64,000 nucleotides of DNA. Source: Scenedesmus sp. ARA3. Its lineage: Eukaryota > Chlorophyta > Chlorophyceae > Sphaeropleales > Scenedesmaceae. The notes below the pieces were generated by a model. That model saw only the letters and a program-made list of their open reading frames with translations, ran no database searches and was not told the DNA's origin. The DNA is taken from NCBI GenBank assembly GCA_004335835.1, contig RWJK01001396.1, positions 7,934 through 71,933 on the forward strand, read 5' to 3'. Position numbers and translations under genes: made by a program. This document shows positions 51,596-62,300 of the stretch, piece after piece; within the stretch, counting starts at the first letter, position 1, and every line of letters starts with the position of its first letter.

Positions 51596-54370
51596 ATGTT
51601 ATTATCCCGTACGCAAATACATGGCTTATGCCAAGGCAGTCGATCCCCGGTAGCCAGGCCCCAGCAGGCACAGCCAGCAGCAGCGCGCAGGCAGGCAGTG
51701 CTGGCCAGGGATTCAAACAAAACCAACTGGCTCAAAGAGCTCTTTGACTTTGAGAGCTGGGCACCGAAGAGCACAAAGATCTGGAGGCTGCAGCAGTACC
51801 AGCCACCGCCTGCAGCTGCAGAGCAGGACGCTGGCTCAGGTGATGCCAGCACCAGCGCTGCAGCTGTACAGCACATTTGTGCACCACCAGCAGGGTTTGC
51901 AGCCATGTGGTGATCCCTGCCAGGCACACTTGACAGTTGACAACTGCAATGGCACCTTTACGTCTCCAAAATCCTGCTTAGCAAGCAATTTATGCTGTGT
52001 AGATGTACATGCTGTGCCGTAATTATCTGGTTCATGTGAGCGTTTCCTTGCAGATGCTCCAGACTCGTTCAGCATCCTGTCAGACCGAGTCAACCGCATG
52101 CGCGACAGCCCAAGCAGCAGCCCTAGTCCCAGCAGCAGCAACTCAGCCCTGCTGGACCCTCCAGAGCAGCAAAACAACAGCAGCAGCAGCAGCAGTATGT
52201 CAGGCCTGAACTTGACTGGCTTCAGCAGCAGCAGCAGCAGCAGCAGCCTGGATGCAGACCCGAATAAATCATTCAGTGACGCTGACGATGATGAGCTGTC
52301 GGCAGCGCTAGGCAAGCGCATCAGCCAGATTGCCACCAACAGCGGCTCATGGAGTGAGAGCATGGACGAGGAGGCCATGCGGCAGCCGCTGACAGGCGAG
52401 GTGCGTAAGCTGAGTGTGATGGCAGAAGAGAGTTATCGGACTTATTGTATGCTGCTGTTTGTCAAGCGTGAGAGCGGTGAAGCTACGCCACAGCTCTGCT
52501 GTGTGGCATACCCGTTAGTGTGTTCTGGCAGCAGCGAGGATGGGTGTTGCATGCCAGCTGAATCAGCGAAGGTAGGCAGGCAGGAGAGTCGGCAGGGCTT
52601 GGGTCTGGATTGAGAGCATGGATGAGGAGGCCATGCGGCAGCCACTGACAGGAGAGGTGCGATGGCAGAAAGTTATGTAACTTTACTTCTCTGTACAAGG
52701 TCCTGTGTGATATGAAAGCAACAGGAGAGATGCTAGGTCACAGCTCTGCTGTTGCCAGGCTATGCGTGCGTTCTAGCAGCTGTGAGGAGGGGTGTTGCAC
52801 ACCAGCTGACCTGGCAACCATAGCCAGGCAAGGGAGCTGGCAGGGCTCGACTCATGGAGTGAGAGCATGGATGAGGAGGCGGCACATTCTGTGTTGTGAA
52901 AACGCTTTGATCTTTCTCCTGATCCCTTTGCAGGAGGTGTGGGCGCTGCTACTGAGCAAGCACCGCAAGCAGAACGACATGAGCTTTCACTGCGCATCTT
53001 CAGTGTTGTGCAACCCGCCTCCCTGTACCCACTGCCGTGTCCCCTTGCAGGAGGTGCGGACGCTGCTGCTGTCCAAGTACGGCACGCAGTACGACATGAG
53101 CTTTCACTGCGCATCTTCAGTGTTATGTAACCCGCCTCACTGCTTGTTTCAAACACATGGCCTTGCAGGAGGTGCGGACACTGCTGCTGAGCAAGTATGG
53201 CAAGCAGTACGACATGAGCTTTGTGAAGCGTGACGTGCCCGGCATGAAGACCTTTGTGTGCCTCAACATCATGTGGCTGCACCTGGAGCAGCAGAGCTTC
53301 AAGTGAGTGGGTCAAACCCGGTCAACAGGGGCCTCAGGCATTAGGTTGACCTAGGGGTTGTGAAGCAAGACCGACCTAAGGTTTGAGGAGTCCCTCACAG
53401 TTTGCGTAAGGTTTTTTCTGTTAAACCTTACCTTCCTAGATGCTGTGGTTACTCCAGGTTCTCACGGGCGTTGGGTGCCTTTGATTGTTGTCGTGCTGTC
53501 AGACATCGTATGCATTCTGTGAGCTGTTGTCAGCAGCAAGCAGCGAGCAGCACCTGCAGCAGCAGGTGTTAGCTGTGCCTGGTGCGCGGCACAAAATATC
53601 AGCGTAGGTTTTTCATTATTGGAGGTTGCTCAGCTGCTCAGGCTTCAGGGCACCAGCCGTCACAGCTCCTGCTGTGCTTGCTTGTTCACACTCTTGCTGA
53701 ATCTGCTCACGCTGGTCTGATGTATCGCTTGTTGCTGTGGCTGCTGTGCCCTGCTGTTGTGGCCTTGCAGGATGAGTGTGGAGCAGTACACTGAGAAGCT
53801 GGATGGCATAGCTGCCATGGTCAATGTGCTGGGCCAGACTGACAAGGTGAGCCTACTGCTGTGCAGCTTGTGTTTGCATGCAGCGGCAGAATCCCAAAAC
53901 GCTGCTGTTGCAGTCTGATGCGGAGTCAGCAGTTGGCATGCATGCTTCCTTTGATGCAATGTTGCTGATGCAATGCTGCTAAGGTTGGAGGCAGCCACCC
54001 ACACAACTCACGCACCCAAGATCTGCAAGCAGCAGGCGGCAATGAAGTGGCGTTGCTGCCAAAGTGTAGAATTGCGTACCAACGCCTCACCAACTGTTGC
54101 GTACTACACACCGAGCAGCGGCGATGTCTAACCTGTGTTTAGCGTTGTGCATAGGGCACCAGCATACATACGTCTGTTCTGCCAGGTACTGTTCCGCCGC
54201 CGCCCTGCTGCTCTGCTTCACCATGTTAACAGGTGCGTGCCTTTCTGAAGGCTCCCGCCAAGAGCCAGAAGGGCCTTCCTAGGCGGCCTGTTGTCGGCAC
54301 AGCCATCAGCATACGCTTTGACCTGGACCAGGCTGTGATTGATGAGTGGTTTGGCCGTGGCTACGACTAA
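51596..54370 (+). CDS. DUF3067 family protein, plastid-targeted
   Basis: Five exons, 51596-51839, 52054-52400, 53169-53302, 53771-53846 and 54233-54370, are phase-consistent (312 residues). Residues 1-40 are a transit-peptide-like leader rich in Arg/Gln/Ala/Ser. A poly-Ser linker follows. The C-terminal about 115 residues match DUF3067: EVRTLLLSKYGKQYDMSFVK, FVCLNIMWLHLEQQSFKMS, YTEKLDGIAAMVNVLGQ and RRPVVGTAISIRFDLDQAVIDEWF. DUF3067 proteins are shared by cyanobacteria and plastid-bearing eukaryotes and have no settled function. Intron 2 carries copies of both its flanking exon edges. The start codon could be further upstream because the frame is open to 51275. Confidence 0.8.
52340..52885 (+). 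repeat. About 250-bp copies of DUF3067 exon 2 3' edge
   Basis: ESMDEEAMRQPLTGE with its GTGCG donor ends at 52400 and again at 52656 (period 256 bp). A third, shorter copy (GAGTGAGAGCATGGATGAGG) lies at about 52857-52880. The intervening intron (CAGCTCTGCTGT...GGGTGTTGCA) is repeated with it. Confidence 0.85.
52925..53230 (+). repeat. Tandem copies of DUF3067 exon 3 5' edge
   Basis: Exon starts after TTGCAG at 52934, 53051 and 53169 (periods 117 and 118 bp) encode EVWALLLSKHRKQNDMSF, EVRTLLLSKYGTQYDMSF and EVRTLLLSKYGKQYDMSF. Only the third continues into the full exon. Confidence 0.92.
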
Positions 54371-56668
54371 ACCTCGCACAACTGTCGTGAGGCCTGGTGA
54401 TGGGTAATGCACATGTACAAAGCAAGGGCTGAGGAACAGTGCTGGGTCACGTGTGCAATGGCTTATGGTTGGTGTTGGTGTTGTGCCAGCAATTTCATTG
54501 CAGCTCAATATGAGCCCTGACACAGGCCTTGATATGGAGCTGTGTGACATGTACATCATGTCGTTTAAGTGTTGTATGAGGTCAGTTGTACCAGCGCTGG
54601 CCAGCACCCGTCAGCATTGCCCAAGAGTGTGGGCCGTGAAGTCACACGGGTTTTTATGGCTTGATGGGTAACATGATGATGATGAGCATTGCCCAAGAGC
54701 TCTTAAGGTCCACGGTAACATGATAGACATGATGAGCGGGACGCAACTGTTACGTTGTCGCCAAGGATTGTGGCTGGGCAGCCCAGGACTGTTGTTGGGA
54801 TGTGATGCTGTTGGTGATGATCTCCGCCGTCCAGCAGCGTACGTACCGCACGCCACGCTGTGCCACGCTGGCCACTGGGAGGTGTTGAGACAGACAGCAC
54901 GTTGTTGAGTCGCAGGTGACATTGCATGGCTTGGCTTCCCCTGCAGGAACGCAGCAACAGCCGTACACGTCTATATCTGCTCCGAGCCCAAAGTTGCTGC
55001 TCACGTGTGCCTGATCTGGTCAGCGGTCGAAGCAGCCTTTTCCTGCAGAGCATCCTGACATCAGACAGGCTTGTGTCTGCTCAGCACTGCTGCTTCATGC
55101 AGCAGCTCTGGTGCAGGTCTGGAACCGGGCACCACGTCCTCAGCAAAGTAATGGATGCATTGATAATGAATAATTGCTCTGCAACCAGCCAACCCGCGTC
55201 GATGGGAGCAGCTGTCCGGGTAGACCAGTGGGCGCCAAAGTCGTCTCGTCTTCCTGCTTGACCTCGAGTAGCACCTTTCGCCTTCAAAATGAAATTAAAT
55301 TAATCTGAATAGTTTAAAGCATTTGTGCAAATGACATGGAGTCGCGGGCTGCTCACAGCGGAAATGCGGGAAACAGTGATGCACACCAGCAGCAGCCACA
55401 CAACTGTTTGGCACCCCATGCTGCACTATCTCGCAGAGGCGGATTGCATTTCACTTCAAGAGCAGCACCAGCAATGAATAGTTACCATTCATGGGCGGTG
55501 GCAGTCGACATGGTGTGGTTGCAGTGCTGTGCCCAATCTTGCCAGTGTCTGTACAGTGCAAGCAGCAACAGCGCCTTGAGCTGAGTCAGCTTGTGCTTGC
55601 AGCATTTGTTTAATGAACCCTCAAGTGACATTTTAGTTGTTTCTGCATGCACAGGCCCTGCAGCATTTGGCAGGCTTTGAGCTGTCAAGCAGCTGCCGCA
55701 GAAACAACCAGACACTGGCAAGGTTGGCATAGCACTCCTAGAACCATGACAGCACGACTGGCGCTTACACGCGTGCCTAAGCAACATTTTCATTAGGTCC
55801 CAGCTGAACCCGGTGGGCCTGGCGCAGCAGGCGGTGCCAGCCACCCAGGTTGCTGCTGCTGGTGGCACTGTGTTTTCTGTGGCGCCCGTGTGAGCAGCCT
55901 CACAGCTCGGCAGTTTCTACACGATATTATTGCTGCAAATTTATTATTTTTGATTTGGAATTCAAGCAGAAGCTGCTACTCGGCCTGGAAGTTGATTATC
56001 ACCCCAAACTGTGGCCGGTTGACCTTCCCGGCCAGCGTGTCGGATCAGCGTGCCCTGTAGCAATGCGCCACTGAAATAATATTGTTTGCAAACAACTATA
56101 ACTTTCGTGGGTGCAGTGCCCAGTCGGAGACTTGCGCCTGTGATGTGTCAGCGCTGCAGCACCAGACACATCCGATGAGGGAGTCCCTAGGGGACTGTCT
56201 GGTGGGTGGCATGCTCTGCAGGCACATGCAGCATCAACCACTGATTGCAAAAGCTTACAAGAGCTTGCTGGCTGATGCTTAAAACCAGAAACGGACCCAA
56301 AGAGGCAGGCCCGCCAAGGCGGAGCAGGCGACCGCGCGGTCAACGCGCGCGTCGACAGGCATCATGCCATGATGATAGATACTGCACAATGGTTGACAGA
56401 GTGCTACTGTGCTGGACACATAGGGTGCGTATGGACTACCTCATATCAGCTGCTGCAGGACCATGCCACAACTGCCATCAACGCAACACCTGTCAACACA
56501 ACAGTACCGCACATTAATAAAAACACTATTGTGTGGAGGTAAAGACCCTGGAGGAACAACCTCAACCAACCAGCTCCCGCCATCAGACTTATCGGTGCAT
56601 GCAGCCTGCCAATGCTGAGCATCATGCTGCACACGCATAACTCGCTCGAGCCTTCCAGCTGCCTGAAA
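54371..56668. other. 2.3 kb without a supported gene
   Basis: Convergent flanks of DUF3067 (+) and the small mitochondrial-type gene (-). A possible last exon on + at about 55799-55893 follows a TTAG acceptor and encodes SQLNPVGLAQQAVPATQVAA up to a stop, but no upstream partner is found. GCATTGCCCAAGAG and GGTAACATGAT are each duplicated between 54,615 and 54,735. Confidence 0.4.
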
Positions 56669-57586
56669 TCAGTTGCGGGGTTGGCCTGAGGCTGGCGCAT
56701 CCGCATCCATGTTGCCAATTACATCTCCGTCATGTGTCACCTGCACAAAACAGCAGCAGCAGCAGCAGCAGCGCAGTGGCACCGCTGCCAGCCACAGGGG
56801 ACCAGCTACACACAACTGGCTTCGCAGCGCCTGTGCCATGTGTGGGCACGCTACACATACTGGCAAAGTGCAATGCACGCCAGGTCCGACGATTGCTTGT
56901 GTGTTGGCATAGCAGGATGTCAAAGAAGTAGTATTGCTGTTGCCAGTGTGCCGCGCCCAGGCTCAAGGTCGGACCTTGGCAGCAGCAGTAGTGCACTAGC
57001 TGCAGCTCTGGTGGGGGTTAGGGTGCCACCATGTCTGGCATGAAACCAAGCTGCAGTGTGCTGCAGCTAGCCCCAGTGCGCCGCAGACGCTGCCATGCCA
57101 GCTGCGCCGGCTGTCCCCCGCACCTCGCCAGTGGGCACTGGCACAAATAACATACCCCATGGGGCTGCAGCCCAAGGTGTGAACATGCTACAGAAAACTT
57201 CAGTTTGCAATGAATTCACACAAACTTTGCAGCCGGCTCACCTTGGCGATGGGCACTGGCTCCATCAGCTCTGGCGAGGGGTTGGGCGGCTGCACAGTGC
57301 CCGGCTTGGGCACGTTCGGCTCCATGAAGGCTGTCACGCCTGCAGCAGCATTTGTGTGTACAATGAGATGCAGTAAACAGCATTAACTGATGCTGTCATG
57401 ACAGAGCACGTTGGGCTCCATGCATGCGGAAACCCATGCAGCAGCAATTGTGTGTATTAGCTCATGTGTGTGAAGTAAGCAGCACTTGCCTCGCCATGCG
57501 AGGCGCAGCGATGCATTGCTGCCTGGACATGACTGGAAGCTGCCACATGGTGCCGCGCTGCGTAGCAGATGGTGCCGCTGTTGCTC

Positions 57587-57637
<51 letters not shown>

Positions 57638-57700
57638 TTGCTGCTGCTGCNNNNNNNNNNNNNNNNNNNNNNNNNNNNNNNNNNNNNNNNNNNNNNNNNN

Positions 57701-57760
<60 letters not shown>

Positions 57761-58374
57761 GACAGCAATAGTAGCTGTCGCTGCAGCATACACCTGCATT
57801 CAAGTTTACGCACACTGTGCTGCAGGCCAGAGCTTGAATTGCAGTTCTGCTACAAGTGCTGGGTCTCTTCTCCCTCATACCAATGATGCATGTCATCGTA
57901 TCAGCTGGTGAGCAGTAAACAGCGCGTGCAGCACACCTGGCACCTTCATCTCAAAAGCCTCAGACTCCGTTGTTGATTCTTGGCTCATCTGGGGGTTGGT
58001 TTGGCGGGTGAGCACATCCATGGGGTTGGGCTTGCCACCTGTGAAGGCAGTTCAGGTGTGCATGAATAGGTGCAGCAGAAAGATGTTTGCACTGGTGCAA
58101 AGACAAAGCCCACCAAGGCTAGCAGCCTGCTGCTGCTGCAGCTGCTTTTCATAAGAACATGGAACTGCATGCAGGCATTCAAGCTGACAGTGCTGCTGTG
58201 CATCTCAGGCAGCATCAGTTGCAGGGCCTGCCGGCACGCTGCTGAGGCACATTGCCATTGCCTACCTATGGCTGAGAATGCGCGAACAGCAATGGGTGCC
58301 CACCCAGTGCTGACATGGGCACTGGCAGGGCCAGCAGCTGCAAACACACTGATCAAACCGCGCAGTGAAGCCAT
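56669..58374 (-). CDS. Small protein with mitochondrial-type leader
   Basis: Four exons, 58374-58266, 58038-57937, 57339-57242 and 56740-56669, join in phase (126 residues). The N-terminal 36 residues (MASLRGLISVFAAAGPASAH, then VRAFSAI) look like a mitochondrial presequence. The rest is polar and Pro-rich: GGKPNPMDVLTRQTNPQMSQ, GVTAFMEPNVPKPGTVQPPN, ELMEPVPIAK, ending DADAPASGQPRN. I do not recognise a family. An upstream in-frame Met at 58446 is an alternative start. Intron 2 contains the CTG tract with the assembly gap, so an exon hidden there cannot be excluded. Confidence 0.6.
57570..57760 (+). repeat. CTG/CAG tract broken by an assembly gap
   Basis: Nearly pure CTG (with a few TTG) on both sides of the Ns, inside an intron of the minus-strand gene, where it reads CAG. 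Confidence 0.9.
57651..57700. other. Assembly gap, 50 N
   Basis: Fifty Ns, probably a placeholder for a CTG tract too long to assemble. True length unknown. Confidence 0.99.
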
Positions 58375-59388
58375 GTCAAACGCAGCGGAGGCGAGCACAA
58401 CAGGGGAGACAAGGCTGCACAGACCGAGAGAGCAGCAAGCGACCACAAACTGGACTAATTATAAGTTCTGCAACGCACGCAGATGAACCAACATAAGATA
58501 ATGTCTTTTTGTGTGTAGCGTATGGCTGGTTTGGAAGCCAAGAGCACGACGAACGTCTTGATGCCGCGCAATACATTGGACTGCGCACGTGCTAACGCCA
58601 TGGGTAGAATGAATGTCAATACAAGCCTACACATCAACAAACAGTATTTAGATCAGTTGGTTGTGGCGCAAAACGCCTTGTGTACGTACCAAGCAGTGTG
58701 CCGGTGCATGCAGTACTAGCGCCGTGCTGTTCCTGCTCATGAGCAGCCTGATTGTCTCACCGATGGAAACTGCACACAACGACACAGTGAACATCATACC
58801 AACAGACTGCTGTCTGAATGCCGATCGTTTTGTATTGCAAACATGGCATGCAGTGTTGTCTGCACTTTGTTCACTCTGTGCTGCTGTCTGATGTCTTGTA
58901 TGGCTTTTACACAGTTGCTGCCGCCCGAAGCTTACACATGACAGACCATACTAAGACCTTCACTTAAAAATCAGCGACTTCTCAGCAGTTTGTGCCATTT
59001 CACCTGCTGTATCAAATTCTGAACAGCTGAAGTTACAGCTAGCACTAAGTACTTTGCAAGCCATTGTGTCATAGACACCTTGCTGTGAAGCAAAAGTAAC
59101 TCGACAAAATCTGACCACCAGCAATGGCTGTGCCAAGATGCTGCAGCTGGACAAGGCATGGGGCGGCCTAGCCCTGTCACATTCCAGTGGCAGTTGGTTA
59201 CAGGGTGTCAGGACAGGGCAGGGAGGTACAAGGCCATTAAGATATCCGTTCCGCCCTCCTGTGTATAATACGTTATGCTATACGCTTAATCGTTCGCGAT
59301 CACATACGGCAGGATGCAGCTGTAGATGCCCCGAGCACTTGCCTGAAAACTTGCTGTCTAGAAGCACCTGCAGGCAGCAGACAGCAGG
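58375..59388. promoter_or_regulatory. Divergent interval, small gene / glucosidase II
   Basis: About 1 kb between start codons on opposite strands, so both promoters lie here. No motif or exon supported. Confidence 0.35.
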
Positions 59389-62300
59389 ATGGATCGGGGC
59401 AGGGCAGCAGCCCTGTTGCTGTGCGTTGCAGCTTGCTACTTCCTGACAACCAGCGCTTTCAAGGAGCAGGACTTCAAGGTAACACAGGAGCAGCAGCACA
59501 GTACAGTGTTGTGCGGTTGCCCGAGAGTCCGCCCCTTGATCTAACCTGATCGCACCGTGATCGTGCAGAAATGCGAAACAAACGGGTTCTGCAAGCGCAA
59601 CAGGGGCGTAAAGGGCACCAAGTACAGCGTAGACCCGGCCAGCGTGAAAGTCGATGGTGCAGAGCTCACTGCGGTGCTGATCAACAGCGAGCCGCAGGAG
59701 CCAGTCAAATTCAACCTCACACTGCGTGCTTATGGTCCAGTTCTGCGTCTCATCGTCGATGAGCAGCCCAGCGAGCACCCGGGGCGGTACCAGATACCAG
59801 ACATACTGATGCCTGGCTTGGAGCAGCGGCTAACTGCCTGGAAGGGCCAGTCAACGGCCCACACGTGGACCGGCAGCGTGGGTGATGTTACTGTCAAGCT
59901 CACCTTTGCAACGTTCAAGCTGGAGGTGCAGGTGAAGGGCAGTCCTGCTGTGGTGTTCAACAGCAGGAGCATGTTCAACGTGGAGCACCCGCGCAAGAAG
60001 CAGGTGTGTTTGCGGGGGGCGCAAATAGAGAGCTTATAAAACTTTGCAGCAGAGTGGGTATTGTTTCCTGAATGCACGTTGTGCCGTTGGCGGCAGCAGC
60101 AGCATATGCAGTTGCAGGCTGTACTGGGTGTTGACTGCGGTACAATGCACAACGTCCATGTACAGCAATCATACAACACATGGTATGGCAATTGCTTTAC
60201 CATTTCACAAGGTCAACCCATGCCTTAGCGGCTGCAATGTTAGGCATAGCAGCGCAGCTGGCTATTGCTGGGCTGCCGCCGTAGCATGCCATGAATGCCA
60301 CTCATGGCAGGGCTCGCAGCAGCCTATGCAGCAGCCAGCTGCATGTCATTTTTGCATTTTCATCAGCAGCACATTGACAGCATCTGACGCATCTCAACAG
60401 TCTCTGCTGCGCTCCCTGGCATTCCGCTTCTGCTCCTTCCTCCACTCCCGCCGCCACTGCTCCCGCCAAATCTTTGACCACGCCCACCTCAAATTCTAAC
60501 CTGGATTTAAAACTGGGAATTCTGAATTTGAACAGGAGGGCGATCCAGAGGGCTGGTGGGAGGAAACTTTTAATGGCCATGCAGACAGCAAGCCTGCAGG
60601 GCCAGAGGCAATCAGCATTGACATGAGTTTCCCGGGCTCTCAGCACGTGTATGGAATCCCGGAGCGTGCCACCAACCTGGCTCTGAAGCCAACAGCAGGT
60701 GCAGCTTGAATCAGGACAGGACAGGGGAATAAATAGCAGCAGCAGTAGCGGCATACAGGCAGCTGCAGCGTCCAGGGCTGGTTGGTGCCAGGCTATAGTC
60801 GGCTGAGGTAGACCAGGTGCAGAGTATTGTTGCCTGTGACAGCAACAGGCGAGACAGCCAACGAATAGTGCAGCTGCGCGCATCAGCTTCAGCGGCAGGA
60901 GCAGCAGCTAAGGGCTGTGCAGCAGCAACAGCAGGCGTAGTACAGTACTGTGTACTGTGTAGTTATGCTGCATGTGCCTGCCTGACCATGCCAGGAGCAG
61001 AACTTGATGGTGCATGAATGATCCTGCTGGCCGCTGCTGCTGCTGCTGCTGCTGCTGCAGGTGCTGACGTGGCATCAGAGCCGTACCGCCTGTACAACCT
61101 GGATGTGTTTGAGTACGAGCACAGCAGTGTGTTTGGCCTGTACGGAGCTATCCCTGTGATGCTGGCACACAAGAAGGGCCAGACCACTGGCATCTTCTGG
61201 TGAGGGCGGCAGCAGCAGTGCCGGCAGCTGTAAGGCTGCCTGGGCTGGTGCAGCAACAGCAGCAGCTGCAGCAGCTGTATTAGCCGAAATTATCGCAGCA
61301 GCTATTGCAACTGTTGGGTAGGTGCAGTGGCTGCTGGTGCAGCGGCAGCAGCTCAGGCAGGGATGTCTAGCGCAGGCGCCGCCCGGCAGAGTCATGCGAT
61401 TACAGTAACAGCGACAACGTGATAATGTAGGCTAGTACAGCATGCGTAGGGTTGCTGAGAGTGAGACAAGTAGTGGTAATTCACGCTGCGCCGCCACCCC
61501 CGCTGCTGCTGCTGCTGCTGCTGCAGGCACAACGCAGCTGAGATGTACGTTGATGTGGAGTCAGCCAAGGAGGGCCAGGCAGTGCAGTGGATCACAGAAT
61601 CTGGCGTGCTGGACCTGTTTGTGATGACGGGCCCCAGCCCTGCAGAGGTCACGCAGCAGTATGGCGTGCTGACAGGGACGACTGCCATGCCGCAACTCTT
61701 CTCCCTGGGCTACCACCAGTGCAGGTGAGTAATGTGTTGTGTCATTGTGTTATGTCATTGTTATAAGCCGTAGGAAGTCACGCAGCAGTATGGCGTGCTG
61801 ACAGGGACGACTGCCATGCCGCAGCTCTTCTCCCTGGGCTACCACCAGTGCAGGTGGGTCGAGTGGTGTGTTATTATGTTATGTCATTGTTATCAGCCCT
61901 GGGAAGTCACGCAGCAGTATGGCGTGCTGACAGGGACGACTGCCATGCCTCATCTCTTCTCCCTGGGCTACCACCAGTGCAGGTGGGGCGAGTGGTGTGT
62001 TATCATGTTATGTAAATGTTATCAGCCCTGCGGAGGTCACGCAGCAGTATGGCGTGCTGACAGGGACGACTGCCATGCCGCAACTCTTCTCTCTGGGCTA
62101 CCACCAGTGCAGGTGAGACCATGATGGGGCTGAAAGATCAATATGCTGTAATAAGTATCATCATTGTATATGCCATCATGACGCAGTGGACCGCAAGGGT
62201 TCGTAGCAGTGCAGAAACAGCCAGGGTTGCACAGCACGCGCTAGCAGCAGCGCGGCGTGCTGGACCTGTTCATTATGACAGGCCCAAGCCCTGCGGAGGT

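Noticed and set aside
57383..57911. Frames running through the N gap
   Set aside because: Translate Ns and CTG repeats; nothing is supported as coding there.
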